From positions 1 to 64,000 of the forward strand of contig NZ_BONX01000002.1 of the NCBI RefSeq assembly GCF_016862935.1: a DNA stretch of 64,000 bases, given 5' to 3'. Made by a program: the position numbers and the translations under genes. This stretch comes from Plantactinospora mayteni. Lineage in GTDB: Bacteria; Actinomycetota; Actinomycetes; Mycobacteriales; Micromonosporaceae. Each line of letters opens with the position of its first letter. Position 1 is the first letter of the stretch. Below, one piece after another: positions 1 through 8,348 of this stretch. The notes under the pieces were generated by a model. The model saw only the letters and a list, made by a program, of their open reading frames with translations, was not told the origin of the DNA and did not search any database.

Positions 1-93
1 GCCCGCAAGGCGGCCAGAGCCGAGGAGATCCGCCCGCAAGGCGGCCAGAGCCGAGGAGATCCGCCCGCAAGGCGGCCAGAGCCGAGGCGATGC
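1..93. repeat. 31-bp tandem repeat, three copies
   Basis: Copies begin at 1, 32 and 63. The first two are identical and the third differs at two bases near its end. Each unit carries the mini-palindrome CCGC-AAG-GCGG. The array reaches the window edge, so more copies may lie outside. It sits just beyond the 3' end of the leftward sugar dehydrogenase gene. It has no spacer-repeat organisation and is not a CRISPR. Confidence 0.9.
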
Positions 94-168
94 GGACCGA
101 GGCGATCCACCCGCCCTGGCCGTCGGACGCGGCCCCTCCCACTGCGGGAAGGGGCCGCTGCCGGCGGG

Positions 169-2259
169 TCAGGCGGGCGTGCCGCGGACGGTCAGATCGC
201 GGATCCGGCCGATGTTGTCGAACGAGCCGAAGCCGACCCGCCCGGAGCCGAAGGTGGTGTCGGCGGCGGTCATCAGGGGATCCCGGGAACCGTCGAGGTA
301 GACCGCGATCTCACCGGTCGCCGGCCGGTGCACCAGGCGTACCCGGTGCCAGCGGTCGTCGGTGACCGCCGGCGCCGCCCCTTCGGAGCGGCCGTTCCAC
401 TGGTACTCGATCCGTTCCCGGTCGGCGTTGTCCACCTTGAAGATGCCGTTGTGCGGATAGATCGTGTTGTCGGTCGAGAGGTGCGCGTAGTAGAACTCCG
501 TGTCCGACTTCCAGCCGAACACGATGATCACGTCCCGGTTGGTCACCTCGACCGGTGTGTCGAGGCGTACCTCCGCGTTGACCTCCACCGCGCCGAACTC
601 CGGGCCGGCGGTCAGCACGGCGTACTCGAACGGGCGGCGGGGGCCGGGGCGCTGGGTACCAGCCTCGGCGAGGATCACCTGGCTGCCGGTGAACCGCCAC
701 TTCGCCGGGGTGACCGGGCTCCAGTTGGTCGCGCGCATGGTGTCCCGGACCCTGGTGGTGCCGACCGGTCCGGCGGCGTACTCCCGGGTGCCGGTGACCT
801 TCCAGATCTTCCCGTTCGCCTTGGCCAGGAGGTACAGCTCGCCCTGGGCGTCGGTGCCGAACCGCAGGTCCACCCGGTTGGGGTCGCCGGGTGCGCCGGG
901 CCCGGAGAGGTCCTGCATCCGCACCGGGTTGCCGGCCGCGTCGAAGAGGGCGAGCCGGTGGATCGGGGCGAGGTCGCGGCCCCGCCGCATCTGGTCGACC
1001 TCGGTGTAGAGCACCCGACCGTCCACGAGGTCGCCGAAGACGTACTTGCCGCGCAGCGCCGGTACGTCCCGGCCCCGGTAGACGAAGCCGCCGGCCACCG
1101 CGACGCCGACGTCCGAGGTGCAGTCCCAGCCCGGCGCGGGTTCGTGGTCGTACGCGGCGACCGGGTACGTGTAGCCGAAACTCGCGTCGTCCGGGGGCAG
1201 CGGGAAGATCCGGTCACACGGGTTCGTCGACGTCCTGTCGAAGACGAAGGCGCCCTCGCGCTCGCTCCAGCCGAAGTTGTCGCCGGCCCGCACCTCGTAG
1301 ATCGCCTCGATGGCGTGTTCCCCGATGTGCCCGAGATACATCCGGCCGGTGGCCCGGTCCCAACTGAACCGGTGCGGGTCCCGCATCCCGACCGCGTAGA
1401 TCTCGCCGAGCGCGCCAGTCTGGCCGACGAACGGGTTCGACGGCGGGATGCCGTACCGCCCGTTCGGGGCGTTGCTGCCGGCCGGGTCGATCCGGAGCAG
1501 CTTGCCGTGCGGCATCGCCAGGTTCTGCGGGTCGGTGTTGCGTACGCCGACGCCGCCGTCACCGGCCGCGATGTAGAGCAGCCCGTAGTCGGCGTCGCCC
1601 CGCCGGGCGGTCGGGTTGAAGTTGATCTCCTGGATGCCGTGCACCCGGCCGCCGAACCCGATCCGCAGCACCTCGCGGCGGCTGCCCGCGAAGGTGTCGG
1701 CGGCCGGGTCGGTGGCGGTCCACTCGGTGATGATGCCGTGGAAGACGGTGTTGGGCTGGCTGTAGTCCGGCACCGCGGTGAACGGGGGCGACTCGGTGTG
1801 CACGGTGTAGAACCTGCCGTTGCGGCCGAAGTCAGGGTGGAAGGCCACGTATCCGAAGCCCTGACCGAGCCCCTGGCCGGAGAAGAAGCGCGGCGCGAAG
1901 GTACCGGCCACGTCCAGGTAGACGTGTGGCACGCCGTCCTCGACGAGATAGAGGCTGCCGTTCAGGTCGGGTACGGCCCGCCGGCCCGAGCCGTCCGGCA
2001 GTTCCATGATGGTGTTGATCCGGGCCTGTCGCATCAGCCGTTGATCGGTGGGTGTCGGCGTCGGTGTCGACTTCGGGAACGCCGCGTACTCGGTGAGGAC
2101 CAGCCCGAGCCGCGACTGGATCTGCTGTTCCGGTACGGGGTCGTACACCGCGTCGGCGGCCTGGGCCGGCGGTGCCGCGACCAGGGTGGAGAGCACGAGG
2201 GCGGCGGCGCCGAGCGAGGCGGTGAGGGGTCTGCGGAGGCGAGGGGTGGGAGTACGCAC
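169..2259 (-). CDS. Secreted PQQ-type sugar dehydrogenase with C-terminal concanavalin-like domain
   Basis: Predicted 696 aa. A GTG start at 2259 is chosen because it is followed directly by a signal peptide (Arg-rich start, hydrophobic stretch, Ala-Gln-Ala near residue 34), and the preceding gene ends at 2307. Residues of about 60-500 resemble the soluble glucose/sorbosone dehydrogenase beta-propeller, with AAGDGG, LLRIDP and GMRDPHRFSWD motifs. The last 180 or so residues look like a LamG/concanavalin-like lectin fold (VIIVFGW, HRVRL, GRVGFGS). The likely role is extracellular oxidation of a sugar or polyol, possibly bound by the lectin domain. It lies 47 bp behind the LamG gene and at the end of the leftward ABC-transporter operon. 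A short Thr-Pro repeat occurs near residue 60. The substrate cannot be read from sequence. Confidence 0.8.
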   Translation of the reverse strand: MRTPTPRLRRPLTASLGAAALVLSTLVAAPPAQAADAVYDPVPEQQIQSRLGLVLTEYAAFPKSTPTPTPTDQRLMRQARINTIMELPDGSGRRAVPDLNGSLYLVEDGVPHVYLDVAGTFAPRFFSGQGLGQGFGYVAFHPDFGRNGRFYTVHTESPPFTAVPDYSQPNTVFHGIITEWTATDPAADTFAGSRREVLRIGFGGRVHGIQEINFNPTARRGDADYGLLYIAAGDGGVGVRNTDPQNLAMPHGKLLRIDPAGSNAPNGRYGIPPSNPFVGQTGALGEIYAVGMRDPHRFSWDRATGRMYLGHIGEHAIEAIYEVRAGDNFGWSEREGAFVFDRTSTNPCDRIFPLPPDDASFGYTYPVAAYDHEPAPGWDCTSDVGVAVAGGFVYRGRDVPALRGKYVFGDLVDGRVLYTEVDQMRRGRDLAPIHRLALFDAAGNPVRMQDLSGPGAPGDPNRVDLRFGTDAQGELYLLAKANGKIWKVTGTREYAAGPVGTTRVRDTMRATNWSPVTPAKWRFTGSQVILAEAGTQRPGPRRPFEYAVLTAGPEFGAVEVNAEVRLDTPVEVTNRDVIIVFGWKSDTEFYYAHLSTDNTIYPHNGIFKVDNADRERIEYQWNGRSEGAAPAVTDDRWHRVRLVHRPATGEIAVYLDGSRDPLMTAADTTFGSGRVGFGSFDNIGRIRDLTVRGTPA

Positions 2260-2306
2260 GCGGGGGTCACTCCGTTCTCGGGACAGGACTTCGGTGGGGG
2301 TGGGGG

Positions 2307-3275
2307 TCAACGTCCTCCGGTCACGTGCCGGTACTGCTTCTCGACCTGGCGTGCCGAGACGACCCGGTCGAGGAACATCAGCGAGTCCATCCGGCAGTCG
2401 CAGGGATTCTGCTCCCGGGTGTCCTGCGGAAAACTGCCGCCGATCTTGATGCCCCGGGGGTCGGTGGCGGTGGTGCGGTGCCGCCCCGGCCCGGCGACCT
2501 GCCACGGGTCGTCGGCCCGGGTGTAGAAGCCGTCGAGCGGCTGGCCGTTGCGGTAGAGCGCCATGCTGCCGTCGGTGAAGTCGAAGGTGGCGGCGAGGAA
2601 GACCCACTCACCGACCGGCAGCAGGGTCCGCCAGTCCGCAGCCGCCGCGAAGGTCTGCGACTCGCCGCCGTCCAGTCGCCGGCCGAGGGCGACCAGCCGC
2701 AGTTCACCGTCGACGGTGATGAGTTCGAGCAGCGCCCGGACGGCATGCCCGTCGGAGTTGCCGGTCAGTACCCCGGCCAGGCCGATCGCGTTGAACCGGT
2801 CGCCGGGGTCGGCGGTGTTGGAGTTGGGCGCCGGCCCGTCGCCGAGCATCTTGAACCAGCCCAGCACGCTCGCCCCGGCGGCGCCGTTGAAGGCGTGCAG
2901 GCTGGGCAGCCCGGTCGGCGCGTAGACGCCGGCCTTCCAGTCGTCGTTGCCGGCCACCGCCGGCTCGACCTGCCGGGTCCACAGCGCCTGACCGCTGCCC
3001 CGGTGGGCCGGGTCCGGCACCCGCATCGCGGCCCCTCCGTTGACCAGGTCGAGGGTGGTGCCGGACCGCCCCAGGTCGCGTTCCCGGCCGGGGTCGCCAC
3101 GCAGCGGGTGGTCGAAGTCGTAGTACGCGACAAGCTGGTGCCGCAGTTCGGGATGGACGGCACGGTGGCGGTCACCGTACCCCTGGGCCGGGGTCGCCGT
3201 GCCGGTGGTCGCCAGCAGCGCGGCCAGGACGGCGGCAGTGGTGGTGGCGAAGACGGCGCGTCTGGGTCTCGACAT
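2307..3275 (-). CDS. Secreted LamG-domain protein
   Basis: Predicted 322 aa. ATG at 3275 is preferred over the in-frame GTG at 3284 because a GAGAGG ribosome site sits about 8 bases upstream of it. An N-terminal signal peptide ends near Ala-Gln-Gly at residue 30. The rest reads as one concanavalin A-like/LamG fold: LVAYYDFDHP at the start, ASVLGWFKM, then GEWVFLAATFDF and MALYRNGQPLDGF, which is the usual LamG core. No catalytic domain is visible, so it is probably a carbohydrate-binding or scavenging protein. It begins 42 bp after the end of the livF-like gene, which suggests co-transcription with the transporter. The partner polysaccharide or polyol is unknown. Confidence 0.75.
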   Translation of the reverse strand: MSRPRRAVFATTTAAVLAALLATTGTATPAQGYGDRHRAVHPELRHQLVAYYDFDHPLRGDPGRERDLGRSGTTLDLVNGGAAMRVPDPAHRGSGQALWTRQVEPAVAGNDDWKAGVYAPTGLPSLHAFNGAAGASVLGWFKMLGDGPAPNSNTADPGDRFNAIGLAGVLTGNSDGHAVRALLELITVDGELRLVALGRRLDGGESQTFAAAADWRTLLPVGEWVFLAATFDFTDGSMALYRNGQPLDGFYTRADDPWQVAGPGRHRTTATDPRGIKIGGSFPQDTREQNPCDCRMDSLMFLDRVVSARQVEKQYRHVTGGR

Positions 3276-3317
3276 CGCGTACACCTCTCTGTGCGTCGCG
3301 GCGAGCGGCGCCGGCGG

Positions 3318-4124
3318 CTATCCGATGTGGTCGCCGGTGCCGGCGTCACCCGCCTGGTCGGTGGAGGTCCGGGCCGCCGTGCGGGCGGCGGGTGCCGTCT
3401 CGCCGGGCCGGCCGCCGAGATAGAGGTCGCCGAGCTGCGGGTCGGCCAGCAGTTCGGCTGCCGGCCCGGAGATGTGCACCCGCCCGAGGTCGAGCACGCA
3501 GCCGAGGTCGGCGGTCTCCAGCGCCCGCCGGGCGTTCTGCTCGACCAGCAGCACCGCCGTGCCGGCGTCGCGCATCCGGACCACCTGCTCGAAGACCGTG
3601 CTGGTCGCCTTCGGGTCCAGCCCCATCGACGGCTCGTCGAGGAGCACGACCCGGGGTTCGACCATCAGCGACCGGGCGAACTCGACCTGTTTCTGCTGTC
3701 CGCCGGAGAGCAGCCCGGCGAGCGTGTCCCACCGGTCGGCGACCACCGGGAAGACGTCCCGGACGAAGTCGGCCCGCCGGGCCAGCAGCGCGGAGTCCCG
3801 CAGGGTGTAGCCGCCGAGCAGCACGTTCTCGGCCACCGTCATCTCGCGGAAGACGCTGTGTCCCTGGAGTACGTGCGCCACCCCGGAGCCGAGCATCCGC
3901 TGCGGCCCCTGGCCGGTGACGTCGACCCCGCCGACGAGGATCCGGCCGGACCGTGGCTTGAGCAGCCCGCTGGCCACCTTGAGCACCGTCGACTTGCCGG
4001 CACCGTTGGGACCGACGAGGCAGACGATGGTGCCCGGTTCGACCGAGACGGAGAGCCCGCGCAACACCGGGGCCGCCCGCCCGTATCCGGCCTGGACGTC
4101 GACAAGCTCGATCTCAGACGCCAA
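3318..4124 (-). CDS. livF: ABC transporter ATP-binding protein, LivF type
   Basis: Predicted 268 aa. ATPase of a hydrophobic amino-acid uptake (HAAT) type importer. Walker A GPNGAGKST is near residue 40, the signature is LSGGQQKQVEFARSL and Walker B is VVLLDEPSMGLDP, all in LivF arrangement. The only suitable start is TTG at 4124, overlapping the livG stop by 11 bases, so translation is probably coupled. The tail after residue 240 is Ala/Thr-rich and atypical. The gene is fifth in the operon SBP-livH-livM-livG-livF. The family usually imports branched-chain amino acids, but urea and amides are also known substrates. The LacI control here hints that something else may be carried. Confidence 0.85.
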   Translation of the reverse strand: MASEIELVDVQAGYGRAAPVLRGLSVSVEPGTIVCLVGPNGAGKSTVLKVASGLLKPRSGRILVGGVDVTGQGPQRMLGSGVAHVLQGHSVFREMTVAENVLLGGYTLRDSALLARRADFVRDVFPVVADRWDTLAGLLSGGQQKQVEFARSLMVEPRVVLLDEPSMGLDPKATSTVFEQVVRMRDAGTAVLLVEQNARRALETADLGCVLDLGRVHISGPAAELLADPQLGDLYLGGRPGETAPAARTAARTSTDQAGDAGTGDHIG

Positions 4125-4986
4125 GGTACGCCCCCAGTACCCGCTCGTCGGAGCGGATCACCGCCGGCGGCCCCTCGGCGATCGGCCGTCCCCGGTCGAA
4201 CACCACGACGTGGTCGCTGATGCTCATCACCAGGTCCATGTTGTGCTCGACGATCACGAAGGTCCTCCCCTCGGCGTTGAGTTCGCGCACCAGGGCACCG
4301 ATCCGGTCCAGCAGCGCCGGGTTGACCCCGCCGGCCGGCTCGTCCAGCAGCACGGTCTCCGGGCCGCTCATCAGCACCCCGGCGAGTTCCAGCAGCTTCT
4401 GCTGTCCCCAGGACATGTTCCGGGCCTCGACGTCGGCCAGGTGCTCGATGCCGAGCCGGGTCAGCCAGCCCCTGGCCCGGTCCAGCTCGACGCGGCGCCG
4501 GGCGCCCCGCAACTGGCTCCAGAACCCGTCGGGGCGGGCTGCCGCGAGTACGTTGTCCAGGGCCGACATCCGGGGGAAGACCCGGCAGAGCTGGAAGGTA
4601 CGCCCGATGCCGGCCCGGGCTATCGCGTGCGGACTCCGCCGGGTGATGTCCGCGCCCCGGTACGACGTCCGCCCGCTGTCCGGCCGGATCATCCCGGTGA
4701 CGCAGTTGAAGAAGGTCGTCTTGCCGGACCCGTTCGGCCCGATCAGCGCGTTGACCTGCCCATGCCGGAACTCCACGGTGGCGGCGTCCAGCGCGGTCAC
4801 CCCGCCGAACGCCTTGGTCAGCCCGCTCGTCGCCAGGCTGCCCGTCCCGCTGGTCGGTGGGCTGCCCGTTCCGCCCGCCACCGGGCTGGTCGGCCCGGTC
4901 GTCGCCGGACTGCCTGCCCCGGTCGTCGCCGGACTGCCTGTGCCGCTCGTCGCCGGGCCGGGTGGCCCGCTCGGCTGCCCGGTCAT
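4114..4986 (-). CDS. livG: ABC transporter ATP-binding protein, LivG type, with Gly/Ser/Thr-rich N-terminal extension
   Basis: Predicted 290 aa. The ATP start at 4986 overlaps the livM stop as ATGA. The ATPase core begins near residue 50 (SGLTKAFGGVTALD), with Walker A GPNGSGKTTF, an unusual signature MSWGQQKLLEL in place of LSGGQ, and Walker B VLLDEPAGGVNP. The first 50 or so residues are low-complexity repeats of the kind ATTGAGSP and ATSGTGSP, absent from ordinary LivG proteins and encoded by an imperfect DNA repeat at about 4840-4975. The ATGA overlap argues that this extension is translated. It pairs with LivF as the second ATPase of the importer. Confidence 0.85.
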   Translation of the reverse strand: MTGQPSGPPGPATSGTGSPATTGAGSPATTGPTSPVAGGTGSPPTSGTGSLATSGLTKAFGGVTALDAATVEFRHGQVNALIGPNGSGKTTFFNCVTGMIRPDSGRTSYRGADITRRSPHAIARAGIGRTFQLCRVFPRMSALDNVLAAARPDGFWSQLRGARRRVELDRARGWLTRLGIEHLADVEARNMSWGQQKLLELAGVLMSGPETVLLDEPAGGVNPALLDRIGALVRELNAEGRTFVIVEHNMDLVMSISDHVVVFDRGRPIAEGPPAVIRSDERVLGAYLGV

Positions 4987-6119
4987 GACCGCTCCTCCGC
5001 CGACCGGCCGTCGGGAGCGCCGACGGGGACGCTGGCCGGCGGGTCGGCCGGCCGGTCACCTTCTGGTGGACCGCTGCCCCGGTCGCGCAGCTCGGCGGCG
5101 GTGACCTCGCGGATCGAACTCTGCGCCGGCCGCAGGAACCGGTCGACCAGGGCGCCCAGCGCCGGCAGTACCCCGTCCGGCATGAACATCACCACCAGGG
5201 CCAGCAACAGTCCGGTGGCGGCCAGGTGCAGCGGGGTGTTGCCGAACTCCACCTTGAAGTACTCCAGTCCGATGCCGACCACGAGCGCGCCGACCAGCGG
5301 GCCGAAGAGTTGGCGTACCCCGCCGAGCAGCGCCATCAGCACCAGGTAGGAGCCGGTCAGGATGGAGAACTGGAAGACCGGGTCGAGGTCGCCGAACCAG
5401 AGCGCGTAGAGGCCGCCGGCCAGCCCGGTGAAGCCGGCCGACACCACGAAGACCACCAGCTTGTACCCGAAGGTCGGGGTACCCAGCGACTCCGCCTTGT
5501 CCTCGTCCTCCCGGATCGCCTTCAGGCCGAGCCCGAAGCGGGAGCGGTCGACCAGCCACCAGACCAGCAGGGCGACCGCGAGCAGGGCGGCGAAGAGATA
5601 GAAGAAGACCCGGTGGTGCTCGGGCCGGAGCAGTCCCGGGAACGGGCGCGGCACGACCAGCCCGCGCGACCCGCCGGTGAACGACGCCCAGCTCTGGAAG
5701 ACCAGCAGCAGGATCAGTACCAGCGCGATCGACACGATCACGAACGACGCCCCGCGTACCCGCAGCGCCGCGTAGCCGACCGGGACCGCGAACGCCGCCA
5801 CCAGCAGGGTGGCCGCGGCGAGCGCGACGAAGCTCGGCAGCCCGGCCCGGACCACGAGCAGGCCGGTGGCGTAGCCGCCGAGCCCGGCCAGCGCGCCGTG
5901 CCCGAGCGAGATGTACCCGGTGAACCCGCCGACGAAGTTCCACGACGTCGACAGCACCGCGTAGTTCAACACCACGACCCCGGCCGACAGGATGTACGGG
6001 TTCGGCGCCCAGGACGGGAAGGAGAGCACAGCGGCGGCGACGGCCAGGATGGCGACCGCCCGGAACAGCCCGCCGAGCCGATGTCGCGGGGCTGCCGGGA
6101 GTTCAGAAGCGCTGGGCAA
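4983..6119 (-). CDS. livM: ABC transporter permease, LivM type
   Basis: Predicted 378 aa. A polytopic inner-membrane permease with about nine hydrophobic segments. It carries the LivM hallmarks NYAVLSTSWNFVGGFTGYISLGHGALAGLGGYA near residues 50-80 and the EAA-like cytoplasmic loop KAIREDEDKAESLG. The start is TTG at 6119, overlapping livH by 17 bases; no in-frame ATG or GTG exists nearby. After residue 330 the tail is hydrophilic and Pro/Arg-rich. It forms the permease heterodimer with the LivH-type protein. Confidence 0.85.
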   Translation of the reverse strand: MPSASELPAAPRHRLGGLFRAVAILAVAAAVLSFPSWAPNPYILSAGVVVLNYAVLSTSWNFVGGFTGYISLGHGALAGLGGYATGLLVVRAGLPSFVALAAATLLVAAFAVPVGYAALRVRGASFVIVSIALVLILLLVFQSWASFTGGSRGLVVPRPFPGLLRPEHHRVFFYLFAALLAVALLVWWLVDRSRFGLGLKAIREDEDKAESLGTPTFGYKLVVFVVSAGFTGLAGGLYALWFGDLDPVFQFSILTGSYLVLMALLGGVRQLFGPLVGALVVGIGLEYFKVEFGNTPLHLAATGLLLALVVMFMPDGVLPALGALVDRFLRPAQSSIREVTAAELRDRGSGPPEGDRPADPPASVPVGAPDGRSAEERS

Positions 6120-6990
6120 GGCGGCCTCCGAAGAATCCCTGCGGGCGGAACGCCAGCGTCGCGAAGAGCGCGAGATAGAAGACCGTCTGCGCCCAGGTGG
6201 TGCCGAGCGGGATCTGCAACAGGCTCTGTACCAGCCCGAGCAGCATCGCCGCGACCGCCGCCCCCGGTACGCTGCCCAGCCCGCCGACCACGATGATCGC
6301 CATCAGTGGACCGATCCAGTGCCAGTGCAGCGACGGGTAGATGGTGGTGTCCAGGGCCAGCGCCGTACCGCCGACGGCGGCGGTGGCCAGCCCGACCCCG
6401 AAGCCGAAGCCGGCGATCCGGTCGGTGTCGATCCCGATCAGCCGGGCGGCGTCCGGGTGCTGGATCGTCGCCCGCAGCGCCCAGCCGAACCTGGTCCGCT
6501 TGAGCAGCAGGTACAGCGTCAGCAGCGCGACAGCGGCGAGCCCGAACGCGATCAGCTTGACCACCGCGATCCGGGCGCCGAAGAGGCCGAGGCTGGCCGA
6601 GCCGTAGCCGAGCTGGATCCGCCGCTGGGTGCCGCTGAAGGCGTAGCCGAGCAGCCCCTCGATCAGTACCGCGATGGCGAAGGTGAGCAGCACCGACATC
6701 ATGGTCAGGGTCACCGGGCGCAGCCGGGCCAGCAGCAGCCGTTGCAGCAGCACCCCGAGGCCGAAGAAGAGCGGGACGGTGACGACCATCGACAGCAGCG
6801 GGTCGACGCCCAGCCTGGCGTGCGACCACCAGGCGAGGTAGGCGGCGAGGATGAGGAACGCCGAGTGGGCGATCATCACCACCCGCATGATGCCGAAGTA
6901 GAGCGTCAGGCCGGCTGCCAGGAGGGCGTACAGCCCACCCAGCAGCAGGCCCAGGATGACGCTCTGGAAGAGCAGGGCGCCGGACGGCAT
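6103..6990 (-). CDS. livH: ABC transporter permease, LivH type
   Basis: Predicted 295 aa, the normal LivH length. About eight membrane segments, with LYALLAAGLTLYFGIMRVVMIAHSAFLILAAY near the N terminus and the coupling loop ALRATIQHPDAARLIGID, as expected for LivH. ATG at 6990 is preceded by a GAGGTAACGG ribosome site. It lies 8 bases after the substrate-binding protein gene, in the same operon. Confidence 0.88.
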   Translation of the reverse strand: MPSGALLFQSVILGLLLGGLYALLAAGLTLYFGIMRVVMIAHSAFLILAAYLAWWSHARLGVDPLLSMVVTVPLFFGLGVLLQRLLLARLRPVTLTMMSVLLTFAIAVLIEGLLGYAFSGTQRRIQLGYGSASLGLFGARIAVVKLIAFGLAAVALLTLYLLLKRTRFGWALRATIQHPDAARLIGIDTDRIAGFGFGVGLATAAVGGTALALDTTIYPSLHWHWIGPLMAIIVVGGLGSVPGAAVAAMLLGLVQSLLQIPLGTTWAQTVFYLALFATLAFRPQGFFGGRLAQRF

Positions 6991-6998
6991 CCGTTACC

Positions 6999-8225
6999 TC
7001 ACCAGGCCGGCTTCGGGTAGACGACGTCGACTTCCTTCGCCTCGGTGGGCAGCACGATCTGGATCTGCCCGCCGACCCACTGCTGGATCATGTGCGCGCC
7101 CTGCGGCTTGCCGGTGGCGTCCCAGGTGAGCGGCCCGACGACGGTCTCGACCTTGTTGCCGCGGATCCAGTCGACCAGCTTCTGCTGGCACTCCCCCTGC
7201 TCGGCGCAGCCGACCGCGCTGACGGCGGCCGCCACCACCTGGCCAGTGGTGTACGCGTTCGCCTCGTCCTCCTCCGGCGGCGAGCCGAACTGCGCGGTGT
7301 ATTTCTGTACGAACTCGACGTTGCTCGGATAGGACGCCTTCTGGGTGTAGCCGGTCGGCGCGAGGATCCCCTCGGTCTTGTTACCGATCGCGGCGGCGAA
7401 CTCGGGACTGGTCGGCGCGGTCGAGAAGGCCGCCAGCTTGGGCTGGTAGTCGAGCTGTTGCAGGGCGACGATGAGGTTCACGCCGTCCTGGTACTGCGAG
7501 CCGCCCACCACCATGTCCGCCTTCGACGCCGCGATCTTGGCGGCGATGGTGCCGAAGTCGGTGGTGTTCGGCGGGTACACCTCGTCGACGACGGTACGCA
7601 CCCCGCCCGCCTCCAGCTTCGCCTTGAGCCCGTACGCGGTGCCCTGGGCGAACGGGTCGTCCATGGCGGCGTACGCCACGGTGGTCGGTCGCTGGCCGGG
7701 CGGCAGGGCGAGCAGGTATTCGGCGAGGTGGTTGTAGTGGTCGTCGGCGACCGCCGGTGCCGCGTAGAACAGGTTCTTGAAGCCCTGCGCGAAGACCTCC
7801 TTCGCCGCGCCGGCCGGCTCGACGAAGAGCATGCCGTACTCCTCGGCCACCCGGGCGGCCGGTACGACGAGGCGGGTCGAGAAGGGACCCACCACGATGT
7901 CCACGTTGTCCTTGCCGATCAACTGCTCGTAGTCGGCGACCACCCGGTCGGCGTTGGACTGGTCGTCGAGGATCTTCAGCTCGACCTGCCGGCCGAGCAG
8001 TCCGCCGTTGTCGTTGGTGATCTTGGCCCATGCCTCGTAGCCGCGCTGCACACCCTTGCCGGGTTCGGAGAAGTCCCCGGTCAGCGGGAGCGAGATCCCG
8101 ACGACGATCGGATCGTCGGAAGAGCCCGACCCGCCGTCGTCGCCACAGCCCGCCAGCAGAAGTGCCACCGCCGCGCCGAGGGCCGTTGCCGTTACCCGTC
8201 GTCCGCGTGTCGCTCGGGATGTCAT
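6999..8225 (-). CDS. ABC transporter substrate-binding lipoprotein, LivK type
   Basis: Predicted 408 aa. ATG at 8225 is chosen over an upstream in-frame start because it has an AAGGAG site and a clean lipoprotein signal (ALLLAGCGDDGG, lipobox LAGC near residue 28). The mature part is a type I periplasmic-binding fold: VVGISLPLTGDFSEPGKG, a QSNADRVVADYEQLI segment and VVGPFSTRL, as in LivJ/LivK and amide-binding proteins. First gene of the leftward operon, with the LacI-type operator at 8252-8275 between it and the divergent lacI gene. The ligand is unknown. Its neighbours (LamG protein, sugar dehydrogenase) suggest a carbohydrate-linked role, which is inference. Confidence 0.85.
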   Translation of the reverse strand: MTSRATRGRRVTATALGAAVALLLAGCGDDGGSGSSDDPIVVGISLPLTGDFSEPGKGVQRGYEAWAKITNDNGGLLGRQVELKILDDQSNADRVVADYEQLIGKDNVDIVVGPFSTRLVVPAARVAEEYGMLFVEPAGAAKEVFAQGFKNLFYAAPAVADDHYNHLAEYLLALPPGQRPTTVAYAAMDDPFAQGTAYGLKAKLEAGGVRTVVDEVYPPNTTDFGTIAAKIAASKADMVVGGSQYQDGVNLIVALQQLDYQPKLAAFSTAPTSPEFAAAIGNKTEGILAPTGYTQKASYPSNVEFVQKYTAQFGSPPEEDEANAYTTGQVVAAAVSAVGCAEQGECQQKLVDWIRGNKVETVVGPLTWDATGKPQGAHMIQQWVGGQIQIVLPTEAKEVDVVYPKPAW

Positions 8226-8251
8226 TCCTGACGCTCCTTCGCCGAGGTGAG

Positions 8252-8275
8252 GAAAGCGCTTCCGTAAGCGCTTTC
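8252..8275. promoter_or_regulatory. LacI-family operator in the divergent promoter region
   Basis: A dyad of the form GAAAGCGCTT-N4-AAGCGCTTTC with perfect 10-bp arms. Each arm holds the AAGCGCTT core typical of LacI/GalR family operators. It lies in the 123-bp gap between the leftward ABC operon (start 8225) and the rightward lacI gene (start 8349), 27 bases upstream of the operon start codon. The expected effect is repression of the operon and autoregulation of the regulator. An identical half-site pair recurs at 33840-33868. Confidence 0.8.
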
Positions 8276-8348
8276 GTACCATAGGCTGGGTGCCGCGTCA
8301 CTCGCAATAGTTACCGCTACGGTCGTTGATGTTTCCCGGGAGTTACCG

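Noticed and set aside
1-93. A CRISPR-like array at the window edge
   Set aside because: The 31-bp units are directly adjacent with no unique spacers and no cas gene is near.
328-2526. A long plus-strand frame antisense to the sugar dehydrogenase
   Set aside because: No start context and no domain; a composition artefact.
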